A stretch of DNA of 64,000 bases from Bosea sp. NBC_00550 (GCF_026020075.1 NZ_CP102772.1:3508501-3572500); one strand, 5' to 3'; counted from the first letter of the stretch, positions 42,943 to 51,749 are shown. Made by a program: numbers and translations. Notes: generated from the letters alone by a model not told the origin.

Positions 42943-43820
42943 TGGCCGATCTCACGCTCGCTGCCGCCGCCCCGGTCACGCCCGCCCATTCGGTGCTGCG
43001 TCGCTTCCTCTCGCTCGTGCTGATCCATGGCGTCCTGATCGCCGGGGCGATCTTCATGCTGGCGCCCTTCATCTGGATGCTGGTGACCTCGATCAAGCCG
43101 CCGGCCGAGATCTTCAACGCCGAGATCTCGCTCTGGCCGAAGCAGTTCTACGGCATCCAGAATTACGGCTTCGCCCTGGAGAAAGCGCCGCTGCTGCGCT
43201 TCGCGCTGAACGGCGTCATCCTCTGCGGCGGCATCCTGATCGTGCAGCTCCTGGTCGCCATCCCCTGCGCCTACGCGCTGGCGAAGCTGAACTTCCCCGG
43301 CCGCAACGCGCTGTTCGTGCTGGTGCTGCTCGGGCTCTGCATCCCCGTGCAGGTGCCGGCGATGCCGCTCTATATCGCGCTCGCCCAGCTCGGCCTGCTC
43401 AACACCTATTTCTCGATGATGGTGCCGTTCTTCCTCTCGGTCTTCGCCATCTTCCTGTTCCGCCAGTTCTTTCGCAGCTTCCCCGACGATATCATCAACG
43501 CCGCCCGGCTCGACGGCATGAGCGAGTTCGAGATCGTCTGGCGCATCGTGACGCCGAGCGCTTGGCCCGCCATCGCCGCCTTCTCGGTATTCTCGGCGGT
43601 GGCGCACTGGAACGACCTCTACTGGCCGCTGATCGTCATCTCCGACACCAGGCTCGCGCCGCCGCCGCTCGGCATGATGTTCTTCGCCGATGCCGAGACC
43701 GGATCGAACTACGGCGCGCTCACGGCGGCGGCGACGATCCTCACCGCCCCGCTCGTCATCGCCTTCCTCGTCGCCAGGCGCCGGTTCATCGACGGCATCA
43801 CCATGACCGGGGTGAAGTAG
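42942..43820 (+). CDS. ABC transporter permease, UgpE/MalG type
   Basis: A 292-aa second permease of the CUT1 importer. The typical N-terminal helix and FIWMLVTSIKPPAEIF block are near residues 42-60, LVAIPCAYALAKLNFPGRN near 100, and the EAA loop NAARLDGMSEFEIVWRIVTPSAWPAI near 185. AHWNDLYWPLIVISD precedes the last helix and the end IDGITMTGVK. All are normal for MalG/UgpE proteins. Confidence 0.94.
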   Translation: MADLTLAAAAPVTPAHSVLRRFLSLVLIHGVLIAGAIFMLAPFIWMLVTSIKPPAEIFNAEISLWPKQFYGIQNYGFALEKAPLLRFALNGVILCGGILIVQLLVAIPCAYALAKLNFPGRNALFVLVLLGLCIPVQVPAMPLYIALAQLGLLNTYFSMMVPFFLSVFAIFLFRQFFRSFPDDIINAARLDGMSEFEIVWRIVTPSAWPAIAAFSVFSAVAHWNDLYWPLIVISDTRLAPPPLGMMFFADAETGSNYGALTAAATILTAPLVIAFLVARRRFIDGITMTGVK

Positions 43821-43919
43821 CCGGCGCCGCATGACCCGGCCGCGCCCCCCCGCAAGACGTTCAGGCCTGAAGCATCGTCCAACCCCGACAGCACCGCTGT
43901 CATGCCAAGGAGATCACGC

Positions 43920-45191
43920 ATGAAACCTCTCGGCAAAGCATTTGCCGCGGCAGCACTCGCCCTCCTCGCCTCGACGGCGGCCAGGGCCGAGCAAGTCCCG
44001 CTCGACGTGCTCTACGCCTTCCCGGCCTTCGCCAAGTTCCACGAGCCGATCGCCGCGGAATTCATGAAGAAGAACCCGGACATCAAGATCAATTTCCGGG
44101 CGCCTGCGGCGAGCTATGACGAGGGGCATCAGGCGATGCTGCGTCAGTCCGTCACCAACCAATTGCCGGACGTCTATTATTCAGGCTTCCACCTGCTGAC
44201 CGAGCTGGTCGAATCCCTCGACAAGCGCAAACAGATCGTCGATCTCGGCCCCCTGCTCAAGGCCGAGCCGGAAGCCTGGCGCAAGGCCAACTACTCCGAC
44301 GCGCTGCTCTCGCTCGGCCAGGTCGCCGGCAAGCAGGCCGGCCTCGCCTTCAATGCCTCGACGCCGCTGATGTATTTCAACGCCGAGCTGGTGAAGAAGG
44401 CCGGCGGCGATCCCGAGAAGATGCCGGACAACTGGGCCGATCTCGTCGCGCTCGCCAAGAAGATCCGCAGCGGCGACACCGCCGGCCTCGCCTACAACAT
44501 CCATGACTGGCCGGATGACTGGCTCTGGCGCGGCATCATCCTGCAGGGCGGGCATTCCATGCTGTCGGCCGACGGCAAGAAGGTCGCCTTCGGCGGCGAT
44601 GTCGGCGAGAAGACGCTGGCGACGCTGCGCAGCTTCGTCACGGAAGGCGGCATGCCGCTGATCGACTGGGACCAGTCGCGCCAGCAGTTCATCGCCGGCA
44701 AGATCGGCATCTTCTTCGACACCCCCGCCCGCCTGCGCCAGGTCACCGACCTGATCGGCGACCGCTTCACGCTGAAGACCGCGCTCTTCCCGGTCGACGA
44801 CAAGGCCAAGGGCAAGCTGCCGACGGGCGGCAACGCCGCGCTGATCACCGCCAAGGACGCTGCCAAGCAGAAGGCGGCCTGGGAGTTCATCAAGTTCGTG
44901 ACCGGGCCGGAAGCCCAGAAGATCGTGGTCGAGACCGCCGGCTACATGCCGACCAATCTGCGCGCCGGCGAGGATGCGTTCCTCGGCCCGTTCTACAAGG
45001 AGAACGCCAATTTCCGCACGATCAACGGCCAGGTCTCCCGCGCTGCGCCGTGGGAAGGCTATCCGGGCGGCAATTCGGTGCGCATCTGGCGCCAGCAGCG
45101 CGAGGTCGTCGCCGGCGTGATGCGTGGCGAGATCCAGCCCAAGGCCGGCATCGAGCGCATCGTCTCCGAGACCGAAGCCCTGATGAAGTGA
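43920..45191 (+). CDS. Extracellular solute-binding protein, family 1 (UgpB-like)
   Basis: A 423-aa periplasmic receptor. Signal peptide residues 1-23 (ARAEQ) with an excellent ribosome site (AAGGAG). It has family-1 features: FMKKNPDIKINFRAPAASYDE, PDVYYSGFHLLTELVESLDKRKQIVDLGPLLKAEP, GLAFNASTPLMYFNAELVKKAGGDPEKMPDNW and KAAWEFIKFVTGPEAQKIVVETAGYMPT. It resembles UgpB-type receptors for glycerol-3-phosphate or glycerophosphodiesters, which suits the two phosphodiesterases in the operon, but a sugar ligand cannot be excluded. Confidence 0.92.
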   Translation: MKPLGKAFAAAALALLASTAARAEQVPLDVLYAFPAFAKFHEPIAAEFMKKNPDIKINFRAPAASYDEGHQAMLRQSVTNQLPDVYYSGFHLLTELVESLDKRKQIVDLGPLLKAEPEAWRKANYSDALLSLGQVAGKQAGLAFNASTPLMYFNAELVKKAGGDPEKMPDNWADLVALAKKIRSGDTAGLAYNIHDWPDDWLWRGIILQGGHSMLSADGKKVAFGGDVGEKTLATLRSFVTEGGMPLIDWDQSRQQFIAGKIGIFFDTPARLRQVTDLIGDRFTLKTALFPVDDKAKGKLPTGGNAALITAKDAAKQKAAWEFIKFVTGPEAQKIVVETAGYMPTNLRAGEDAFLGPFYKENANFRTINGQVSRAAPWEGYPGGNSVRIWRQQREVVAGVMRGEIQPKAGIERIVSETEALMK

Positions 45192-45272
45192 ACCGCGATT
45201 TCGGCTGATGATACGACCGCTCGGCTTCGGGCCGGGCGGTCACGCTCTCTTCCATATGCGGGACGCCTTCCG

Positions 45273-46118
45273 ATGATCATCGCCCAGCTCAGCGACTTCC
45301 ATGCCCGGCCGCATGGCCGACCTGCCTATGGCATCGTCGATACCAATGCAGCGATCCGGGAGGCCATCGACGCCGTGCTGGCGATGGAACCCCGGCCGGA
45401 TTGCGTGCTGGTGACGGGCGACCTGTCGGATTGCGGCCTGGCGGAGGAATACGGCATCGTTCCCGAGCAGCTCGCCCGGTTGCCGATGCCGGTCTATGTC
45501 GTGCCCGGCAATCACGATCGGCGGGAAAGCTTCGCGGCGGAGCTCGGGCAGGACCTTCCCTATCTGCCGAAGAGCGGCTTCCTGCACTACACGGTCGAGG
45601 ACTTTCCGGTCCGGCTGATCGGGCTCGACACCGTGATCGCCGGCGAGGATGGCGGCGAGATCTGCGCCGAGCGCGAAGCCTGGCTGGCCGAGCGCCTCGC
45701 CGAGGGCCAGGGGCGCCCGACCCTGATCTTCATGCACCATCCGCCCTTCGCCGTCGGCGTCGACGGCATGGACATCATGCCCTGCCGCGTCTCGCCCGGC
45801 TTCGTCGACTTGATCGCCCGCCACCCGGAGATCGAGCGCGTGCTCTGCGGGCATTATCACCGGCCGATCCAGCTGCGCTTCGCCGGCACGATCGGCTATG
45901 TCGTGCCGGGAACGGCCCATCAGGTTGCGCTGGACCTGCGCGCCGGCACCGAGAACATGTTCGTCATGGAGCCGCCCGCCATCGCTATCCATGTCTGGAA
46001 GCCCGAGACGGGCGTCGTCAGCCATCTCCAGCCGATCGGGGATTACGGCCCGCGCCGGCCCTTCCTGCTCGACCCCGCCTATCCCGGCAAGCAGCAGGCG
46101 GCTCCGGCAGATGCCTGA
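45273..46118 (+). CDS. Second calcineurin-like phosphodiesterase (CpdA/GpdQ type)
   Basis: A 281-aa metallo-phosphodiesterase. The metal motifs are complete: D-x-H in LSDFHARP near residue 7, GD in TGDLSDCG, GNH in PGNHDRRE, HHPP in FMHHPPFAVG, and GHYH in CGHYHRPIQL. It is closer to classical CpdA/GpdQ than the first enzyme of the operon. The pattern PCRVSPGFVDLIARHPEIERVLCGHYHR matches glycerophosphodiesterase relatives. It overlaps the following phosphatase-like gene by 8 bp. Confidence 0.92.
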   Translation: MIIAQLSDFHARPHGRPAYGIVDTNAAIREAIDAVLAMEPRPDCVLVTGDLSDCGLAEEYGIVPEQLARLPMPVYVVPGNHDRRESFAAELGQDLPYLPKSGFLHYTVEDFPVRLIGLDTVIAGEDGGEICAEREAWLAERLAEGQGRPTLIFMHHPPFAVGVDGMDIMPCRVSPGFVDLIARHPEIERVLCGHYHRPIQLRFAGTIGYVVPGTAHQVALDLRAGTENMFVMEPPAIAIHVWKPETGVVSHLQPIGDYGPRRPFLLDPAYPGKQQAAPADA

Positions 46119-46902
46119 CACCCGCCTTCTCTCATTGCTGGATGAAGCCGGCGCCCTCGCGCGGCAGGCGGGCGAGTTGCTCGTCCGGATGCAAGGCGAA
46201 CAGCTCGCCATCAGCCGCAAGGAATTCCGGGATGTCGTCACCGCCGCGGACCTCGCCGCCGAACGACTGGTCATCGACGGCCTGACGCGATTGACGCCGG
46301 AGGCCGCGATCCTGTCGGAGGAAGCCGGCTTCTCCGGTGCACACGACGCGCCGCGCTGGATCGTCGACCCGCTCGACGGCACGGTGAATTACGCCAGCGG
46401 CCTGCCCTGGTTTTCCGTGACCATGGCCTATCAGGAACAGGGGCGCACCCTGCTCGGCCTGACGCATGCGCCGCTCGCCGGCCTCGTAGCGCGCTATGTC
46501 GAGGGCGGCCCGGCAACCGTCAACGAACGCCCGGTCGCGGTCTCCGGAACGACGAGCCTCGCCGACGCCGTCATCTCGATCTGCCTGACCTCGCATTATT
46601 CGCCCGAGGATTCGGAACGGACCTGCGCCGTGATCCGGCGGCTGGCAGGGCTGTGCCGCGGCGTGCGGGTGATCGTCTCCGGGGGCTTGGAGATGTCGCT
46701 GGTGGCGGCGGGCCAGCTCGATGCCTTCATCGGGCTCAAGGCCGACATCGTCTCGCACGCCGCCGCCATGCCGCTGGTTCGCGCAGCGGGCGGCAGGGTG
46801 ACGACGGTTGCGGGCATCGATTCACGCGACGAAGACCTGGAGAAGATCGTCTCGAACGGCTTGATCCACGAGGAGCTTCTGGAGGCGATCCGAAGCGCCT
46901 GA
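46111..46902 (+). CDS. Inositol-monophosphatase-family protein lacking one metal ligand
   Basis: A 263-aa protein of the IMPase/FBPase-like fold. Motif 1 is present: Glu70-Glu71 (LSEEAG) and Asp86-Asp89 (WIVDPLDGTVNY). Motif 2, normally WD-x-AAG, reads VSHAAA near residues 214-219. The metal-binding Asp is thus replaced by Ser215, and Glu by Arg in VRAAGG. This could alter metal use or activity. Probable role: removing phosphate from the phosphodiesterase product (inositol-, glycerol- or sugar-phosphate), if active. Start ATG 46111 overlaps the upstream stop. Confidence 0.85.
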   Translation: MPDTRLLSLLDEAGALARQAGELLVRMQGEQLAISRKEFRDVVTAADLAAERLVIDGLTRLTPEAAILSEEAGFSGAHDAPRWIVDPLDGTVNYASGLPWFSVTMAYQEQGRTLLGLTHAPLAGLVARYVEGGPATVNERPVAVSGTTSLADAVISICLTSHYSPEDSERTCAVIRRLAGLCRGVRVIVSGGLEMSLVAAGQLDAFIGLKADIVSHAAAMPLVRAAGGRVTTVAGIDSRDEDLEKIVSNGLIHEELLEAIRSA

Positions 46903-46953
46903 CCGAAACCCTCGGCCCACGGTCTGGCCGGGTCTCGCGCGAACCCTGCAGCT

Positions 46954-47931
46954 TCAGCCCCGATGCAGCGCCAGCGCTGCTGCGGCGGCGTCTTCATCCG
47001 TGATCAGGACCGAGGCCAGTCTCGCCCGCAGCGCCGCCGCGATCACCGCGGCCTTGTTCTTGCCGCCGGAGGCCAGGATCACGGTGGGAATGCGGCGCAG
47101 CCCCTCAAGCGGCAGTGCGATGGCCCGGCGGTTGATCGAATGGTCGATCGGATCGCCGCGGCTGTCGATGAATTGCCCGAGCATGTCCCCGACGGCGCCA
47201 TGCTCCGCCAGTTCGGCCGGGCTGACGTCGCGCGGAAGCCCGTAGCGCACGAGAAACGAGCGCTCGCTCAGGTCGCCGGCGCTGAGGATGGCGACATCGG
47301 TGGCCCGGATGCGCGCGAAAGCGGCTTCGAACACGTCCTGCGCCAGGATGGTGTCGCGCGATTGCGGCGTGCCCGCATAGATCGGCGCCGCGAGGTAATG
47401 GCATTCCGCCTGCCAGAGCTGGGCGAAGCGGCCGGCGATCTCGAAGGTGTTGAGCTCGATGCCGTAGGTCAGCCCGCCCATCATCGAGCTGACCGTGAGA
47501 TCTCGGTACTGTCCGGCCCTGACATGCCGGGTCGTCTCGCGCAGGGTCCCGCCCCAGCCGACGCCGACGATGCCGGAAGGCTTCTCCTCGACGATGCGCG
47601 AAAGGACTTCGCCCGCAGCCTTGCCGATCTGCGCCGCGACTTGCTCGACATCATCGGGAGCGGGCAAGACGATCGCCTCCTTGAGACCGAAGGTCTCGAC
47701 CAGGGCGTGCTCCAGCCGCACGCAGCTTTCCAGCCGCGAATTGATCGTGATGTTGACGAGGCCGCTGCTGCGCGCCTCGACCAGCAGGCGGTTGACCCTG
47801 AGCCGCGTCATCTTCAGGCGAGCGGCGATCTCCGCCTGGGTCAGGCCCTCCCTGTAATAGAGCCAGGCTGCTCTGACCTGGGTCTGCGAATCCTCCGGCA
47901 TCACGGCATCCTGATCGGCTGTCCGCGGCAT
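46954..47931 (-). CDS. SorC/DeoR-type sugar-responsive transcription regulator
   Basis: A 325-aa protein. The N-terminal HTH (YYREGLTQAEIAARLKMTRLRVNRLLVEARSSGLVNI near residues 25-60) and a sugar-binding domain of the SorC family (GIVGVGWGGTLRETTRHV, VSSMMGGLTYGIELNTFEIAGRFA, IDSRGDPIDHSINRRAIALPLEGLRRIPTVILASGG) are clear. Such regulators respond to phosphorylated sugars or polyols, which fits the IMPase and phosphodiesterase operon convergent with it. ATG 47931 is chosen; the frame further upstream is not coding-like and contains the putative operator. Confidence 0.93.
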   Translation of the reverse strand: MPRTADQDAVMPEDSQTQVRAAWLYYREGLTQAEIAARLKMTRLRVNRLLVEARSSGLVNITINSRLESCVRLEHALVETFGLKEAIVLPAPDDVEQVAAQIGKAAGEVLSRIVEEKPSGIVGVGWGGTLRETTRHVRAGQYRDLTVSSMMGGLTYGIELNTFEIAGRFAQLWQAECHYLAAPIYAGTPQSRDTILAQDVFEAAFARIRATDVAILSAGDLSERSFLVRYGLPRDVSPAELAEHGAVGDMLGQFIDSRGDPIDHSINRRAIALPLEGLRRIPTVILASGGKNKAAVIAAALRARLASVLITDEDAAAAALALHRG

Positions 47932-47954
47932 GCGAACACAACCAATGTAACTAT

Positions 47955-47972
47955 GATTGATACATCTGTTGC
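47955..47972. promoter_or_regulatory. Third T-N-ATACA-N2-TG motif, upstream of the SorC gene
   Basis: GATTGATACATCTGTTGC shares T-N-ATACA-N2-TG with the two copies at 39812-39853. It lies 24-41 bp before the SorC start codon, consistent with autoregulation. The rest of the 311-bp gap to the carbamoylase gene shows no other structure that I can support. Confidence 0.5.
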
Positions 47973-48242
47973 AACGTCGCGGCACCCGGACTTGCCATTC
48001 ACGGCGCATGCCCGATCCGCCTTCCGGCTCCGCGGGCGCCAGAAAGCATAACACCGGCTTATAGCTGCTCCCAAACAAAGCATATGAAGAATGGAAGGCG
48101 ACGCTTTAAGGCTGGGCATGGTCCAACAATCAAGGGTCCGCCTTGGCAAAAGCCACGCTCGAATGCGACGCATCGGCCTTCGCGGGCCTGGCTTGAGACC
48201 CATCGGGCGATCCGCAACCATCATCTGATCGGGGAACGCCTC

Positions 48243-49190
48243 GTGCCACGTCTCGTCACCGTCGCTGCCGCTCAACTGGGTCCGATTCAACGGGCCGAAA
48301 GCCGCAGGCAAGTCGTCGACCGGATGGTCGCGCTGATGGAAGCGGCCAAGGCGCAGGGCGCGACCTTCATCGTCTATCCCGAGCTGGCGCTGACGACCTT
48401 CTTCCCGCGCTGGTACAGCGAGGACCGCGCCGAGGCCGATCACTGGTTCGAGCGTGCGATGCCGGGTGCGGAGACGCAGCCGCTCTTCGACAAGGCGAAG
48501 CAGCTGGGGCTGGCCATGAGCTTCGGTTATGCCGAGCTCACCCCGGAGGGGCGCCACTTCAACAGCTCGATCCTGGTCGACCGGACGGGGCGCATCGTCG
48601 GCAAATACCGGAAGATCCATCTGCCGGGCCATGTCGAATTCGATCCGGAGCGGGCGCATCAGCATCTCGAGAAGCGCTATTTCGAGCCCGGCGATCTCGG
48701 CTTCCCCGTCTGGGAGTTCGAGGGCGGTCTGTTCGGCATGGCGATCTGCAACGACCGGCGCTGGCCGGAGACCTACCGGGTCATGGGGTTGCAGGGCGTC
48801 GAGATGGTCGTGCTCGGCTACAACACCCCGTCAGTCAACTCGCAATCCCCGAACGAGACGGCGGCCGATCGCCTCTTCCACCACCGCCTGTCGGTGCAGG
48901 CCGGCGCCTATCAGAACTCGACCTGGGTCGTGGCCGTCGCCAAGGCCGGTAGCGAGGATGGTCACCATCTCTTCGGCGGCACGCTGATCGCGGCGCCCGA
49001 CGGCAAGATCGTCGGCGAGCTCACTCATGAGGAGGACGGCGTGCTCGTCCATGCCTGCGACCTCGACGACACCCGTTTCGGCAAGGCGACGATCTTCGAT
49101 TTCGCCCGCCATCGCCGCGTCGAGCACTATGGCCTGCTCACCGAGCGCACCGGCGTCGGCGCCCCGCTCGGAAAGCCGGAGGGCGCCTGA
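48243..49190 (+). CDS. N-carbamoyl-D-amino acid hydrolase (nitrilase superfamily)
   Basis: A 315-aa amidase of the carbon-nitrogen hydrolase superfamily that releases a D-amino acid, CO2 and NH3 from its N-carbamoyl form. The catalytic triad is Glu47 (YPELALTTFFPRW), Lys124 (KYRKIHLPGH) and Cys169 (MAICNDRRWPE). The long shared blocks FNSSILVDRTGRIVGKYRK and HQHLEKRYFEPGDLGFPV are those of the Agrobacterium D-carbamoylase (about 304 aa). Start GTG 48243 with GGGGAA upstream; the longer frame has no coding character. It is convergent with a hydantoinase gene 18 bp away. Confidence 0.92.
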   Translation: MPRLVTVAAAQLGPIQRAESRRQVVDRMVALMEAAKAQGATFIVYPELALTTFFPRWYSEDRAEADHWFERAMPGAETQPLFDKAKQLGLAMSFGYAELTPEGRHFNSSILVDRTGRIVGKYRKIHLPGHVEFDPERAHQHLEKRYFEPGDLGFPVWEFEGGLFGMAICNDRRWPETYRVMGLQGVEMVVLGYNTPSVNSQSPNETAADRLFHHRLSVQAGAYQNSTWVVAVAKAGSEDGHHLFGGTLIAAPDGKIVGELTHEEDGVLVHACDLDDTRFGKATIFDFARHRRVEHYGLLTERTGVGAPLGKPEGA

Positions 49191-49199
49191 GCGCCCTCC
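49178..49199. terminator. Bidirectional hairpin with the carbamoylase stop codon in its loop
   Basis: GGAGGGCGC (49178-49186) and GCGCCCTCC (49191-49199) form a perfect 9-bp stem around CTGA, which contains the TGA stop. It ends the carbamoylase gene and lies just before the stop of the convergent hydantoinase. There is no strong T-run, so termination efficiency is uncertain. Confidence 0.55.
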
Positions 49200-49208
49200 T
49201 TGGCCGCG

Positions 49209-50651
49209 TTAGCGGAACGGGTCGAACGGCGTCGGAAACCGCCCCGTCGGCACGATCTCGGCATAGGGGCCGCGCGCCAGCAATTGCCCTTGCCCCGGCT
49301 GCGCCAGCACGCGCTTGCCGTCGAAGACGAGGCGGCCACGCTGGTAGGTGGCGGCCGGATAGCCCTGCAGCTCCATGCCTTCATAGGGCGTGTAATCGCT
49401 GCCGTGATGCTGCATGTCGTTGGTGAGCGTGACGCGGCGGTTCGGATCGAACAGCACGATATCGGCGTCCGCCCCGACGGCGATGGCGCCCTTGCGCGGC
49501 GCCAGCCCGAAACGCCGGGCCGGATTGGTCGCGACGAGGTCGACGAAGCGGCGCAGGTCGATGCGGCCCTTTGCAACGCCCTCCGAATAGAGAATGGGCA
49601 ACCGGGCCGCGAGACCGGGCACACCGTTCGGGATCTTGTTGAAGGGCGCGTTCTCGCCGTGCTGCTTCTTGCCGCGCGGATCGTCGTAGCACAGCGGCGA
49701 ATGGTCGGACGAGACGATGTCGATGACGCCGTCGCGCAGGAACTGCCAGAGCGCCTCGCGATCGGCGCCCGAGCGCAGCGCCGGCGAGATCATGAATTTC
49801 GCGCCCTCGAAGCCCGGCCTGTCCATGTCGGCCTCGTCCAGTACGAGATACTGCGTGCAGGTCTCGGCCCAGGCCTTCTGCCCGCGCATTTGGGCCCGCT
49901 TGACCTCCTCGCCCGATTGCGCGCCCGAAACATGGAAGATCTGGATCGGCGTATCCAGCGCCTCGGCCAGTGCCAGGATGCGATGCGTCGCCTCGCGCTC
50001 GACCACCATGGGCTTCGCCCAGGCGAGATGGCGTGGCGCCGTCAGGCCGGCGGCCAGCAGCGCCTGCGTCAGCCAGCCGATCAGTTCGTGATGCTCGGCA
50101 TGCACGCAGACGAGCGCACCGGCACGGCGCGCGGCGGCGAGCGTCTGCAGGATCTGCGCATCGTCGAGGCGGTTGCTGTCATAGGTCATGAAGATCTTGA
50201 CCGAGCGGTGCCCCGCCTCGACCAGCGCCGGCAGCTCGCGCTCCAGCACCTCCGGCGTCGGGTCGTTGACCAGCAGATGAAAGGCATGGTCGATCCGCGC
50301 CTGCTTCGCCTTCTCGGCATAGGCGACGACCGCACCGGCCAGCGAGCCGCCGCGGATTTGCGGCGCATGGCAGACGACCGTGGTCGTCCCGCCCGCTGCG
50401 GCCGAGGCCGTGCCGCTGTCGAAACCATCGGCGATCTCCGCCCCCGACGAGAACGGCTGGTCGAGATGGACGTGGGCATCGACGCCGCCAGGCAGGACGA
50501 GCAGATCCCGCGCGTCCACCTCGTCCCGGCCGCGCGGCAACCCCGCGCCGATCGCGGCGATGACGCCATCGGCAATGCCGATATCGAACGGCCCGATATA
50601 GGAAGCGGTCACCGCGGTTCCACCGCGGATGACGAGATCGAAATCGCTCAT
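49209..50651 (-). CDS. Dihydropyrimidinase / D-hydantoinase
   Basis: A 480-aa cyclic amidohydrolase that opens 5-substituted hydantoins or dihydropyrimidines. A complete metal site is visible: His60-x-His62 (DAHVHLDQPF), carboxylated Lys152 (SVKIFMTYD), His184 (CVHAEHHEL), His240 (IQIFHVSG) and a late Asp (VSSDHSPL). PGNIPNGVPG-type substrate residues appear as IPNGVPGLAARL. The C-terminal GMELQGYPAATYQRGRLVFDGKRV is typical. It pairs logically with the convergent D-carbamoylase, giving D-amino acids from hydantoins. It is divergent from the NHL-repeat gene across 74 bp. Confidence 0.92.
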   Translation of the reverse strand: MSDFDLVIRGGTAVTASYIGPFDIGIADGVIAAIGAGLPRGRDEVDARDLLVLPGGVDAHVHLDQPFSSGAEIADGFDSGTASAAAGGTTTVVCHAPQIRGGSLAGAVVAYAEKAKQARIDHAFHLLVNDPTPEVLERELPALVEAGHRSVKIFMTYDSNRLDDAQILQTLAAARRAGALVCVHAEHHELIGWLTQALLAAGLTAPRHLAWAKPMVVEREATHRILALAEALDTPIQIFHVSGAQSGEEVKRAQMRGQKAWAETCTQYLVLDEADMDRPGFEGAKFMISPALRSGADREALWQFLRDGVIDIVSSDHSPLCYDDPRGKKQHGENAPFNKIPNGVPGLAARLPILYSEGVAKGRIDLRRFVDLVATNPARRFGLAPRKGAIAVGADADIVLFDPNRRVTLTNDMQHHGSDYTPYEGMELQGYPAATYQRGRLVFDGKRVLAQPGQGQLLARGPYAEIVPTGRFPTPFDPFR

Positions 50652-50725
50652 GGTCTTACTCCCGGGGCGGCCGGGCCATCGAGGCGATGGCAGCTCACAG
50701 CACGCGAAACGGCGACGAGGTCAGG

Positions 50726-51577
50726 ATGAAAACGGAATTGCGCGTTGCGCTCGGCGACAGACTGTTCGGCATCGAGCGACCCTGGGGCGCCCTGCCCTCG
50801 ACGCCGGGCCGGATCACCGATCTCGCAATCGACGAGGCCGGCTTCGTGCATGTCCTGCTGCGCCGCGACAGCGCCGTCGATCAGGAGGGGCCTTGCGTCG
50901 TTACGCTCGCGGCCGATGGCAGCTTTCGCCGGAGCTGGGGCGAGGCACTCTGCCTCGATGCCCACAAGATCGCGGCGATACCCGGCGGCGGCCTCGCCAT
51001 CGTCGATCGCGATGCGCATCGCATCCTGTTCTGCGATGTCGAAGGCCAGGTGCGGCGACAGATCGGCGAGAGCCGCCGTCCTGGCCAGCCCTTCAACCAT
51101 CCCAGCGACATCGCCTTCGCGCCCGATGGGGGCTTCTACGTCGCGGACCGCTATGGCAATGGCCGCATCCATCGCTTCGACGCCGATGGCGCCCCGATCA
51201 CGAGCTGGGGCTCGGTCGGCACGGCACCGGGCGCCTTCCTGACGCCGCACGGCATCTGCGTGCTCAGCGACGGGCGCGTCATCGTCGCCGATCGCGAGAA
51301 CAGCCGCGTACAGAGCTTCACGGCGGACGGTGAATTGCTGGCGGTATGGGACGCCTTCCTGCGTCCCCAGGATGTCGTCGCCGATGCGGAAGACCGGATT
51401 CATGTCTGCGATTCGATCCCGACGCTGAGCCTGCTCTCGGCGGATGGCACCCTGCTCGGCCGCTGCCGCCCGGTCCTCAACGGCGCCCATGGCCTCTGGC
51501 TCGGGCCGTCCGGCGACATCTTCCTCGCCGAGACCAACCCGAACCGCATCACGCGCCTCTTCCCCGTCGCGCCCTGA
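50726..51577 (+). CDS. NHL-repeat/SMP-30-like beta-propeller protein
   Basis: A 283-aa protein of repeated propeller blades: GRITDLAIDEAGFVHVLLR, FNHPSDIAFAPDGGFYVADRYGNGRIHRFDADG, FLTPHGICVLSDGRVIVADRENSRVQSFTADGE and LNGAHGLWLGPSGDIFLAETNPNRITRLF. No signal peptide is visible. Start ATG 50726 (GAGG 5 bp upstream) is preferred over 50687. NHL proteins may bind small ligands or act as lactonase-like hydrolases; no catalytic residues are certain. Its position beside hydantoinase suggests it belongs to that pathway, which is inference. Confidence 0.82.
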   Translation: MKTELRVALGDRLFGIERPWGALPSTPGRITDLAIDEAGFVHVLLRRDSAVDQEGPCVVTLAADGSFRRSWGEALCLDAHKIAAIPGGGLAIVDRDAHRILFCDVEGQVRRQIGESRRPGQPFNHPSDIAFAPDGGFYVADRYGNGRIHRFDADGAPITSWGSVGTAPGAFLTPHGICVLSDGRVIVADRENSRVQSFTADGELLAVWDAFLRPQDVVADAEDRIHVCDSIPTLSLLSADGTLLGRCRPVLNGAHGLWLGPSGDIFLAETNPNRITRLFPVAP

Positions 51578-51605
51578 CGCTTGCTGCGTTCTAAGAGAAG
51601 CGCCC

Positions 51606-51701
51606 GTCATCCCGGACGGAGCGAAGCGGCGAGCCGGGATCCATGCCTGAACCTTTATCGAGAGCGTTCTGGCATGGATCCCGGGTCAAGCCCGGGATGA
51701 C
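51606..51701. repeat. Intergenic palindromic repeat, family E
   Basis: GTCATCCCGG pairs with CCGGGATGAC, and GGGATCCATGCC with GGCATGGATCCC. It is the same unit as at 30172-30283 with a different centre. It lies between the convergent NHL gene and the ABC permease gene. Confidence 0.85.
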
Positions 51702-51749
51702 CGCGTGGTTCCGTACAAAGCAGCAAGCTCGGCCAGGGTCGGTTTCACC

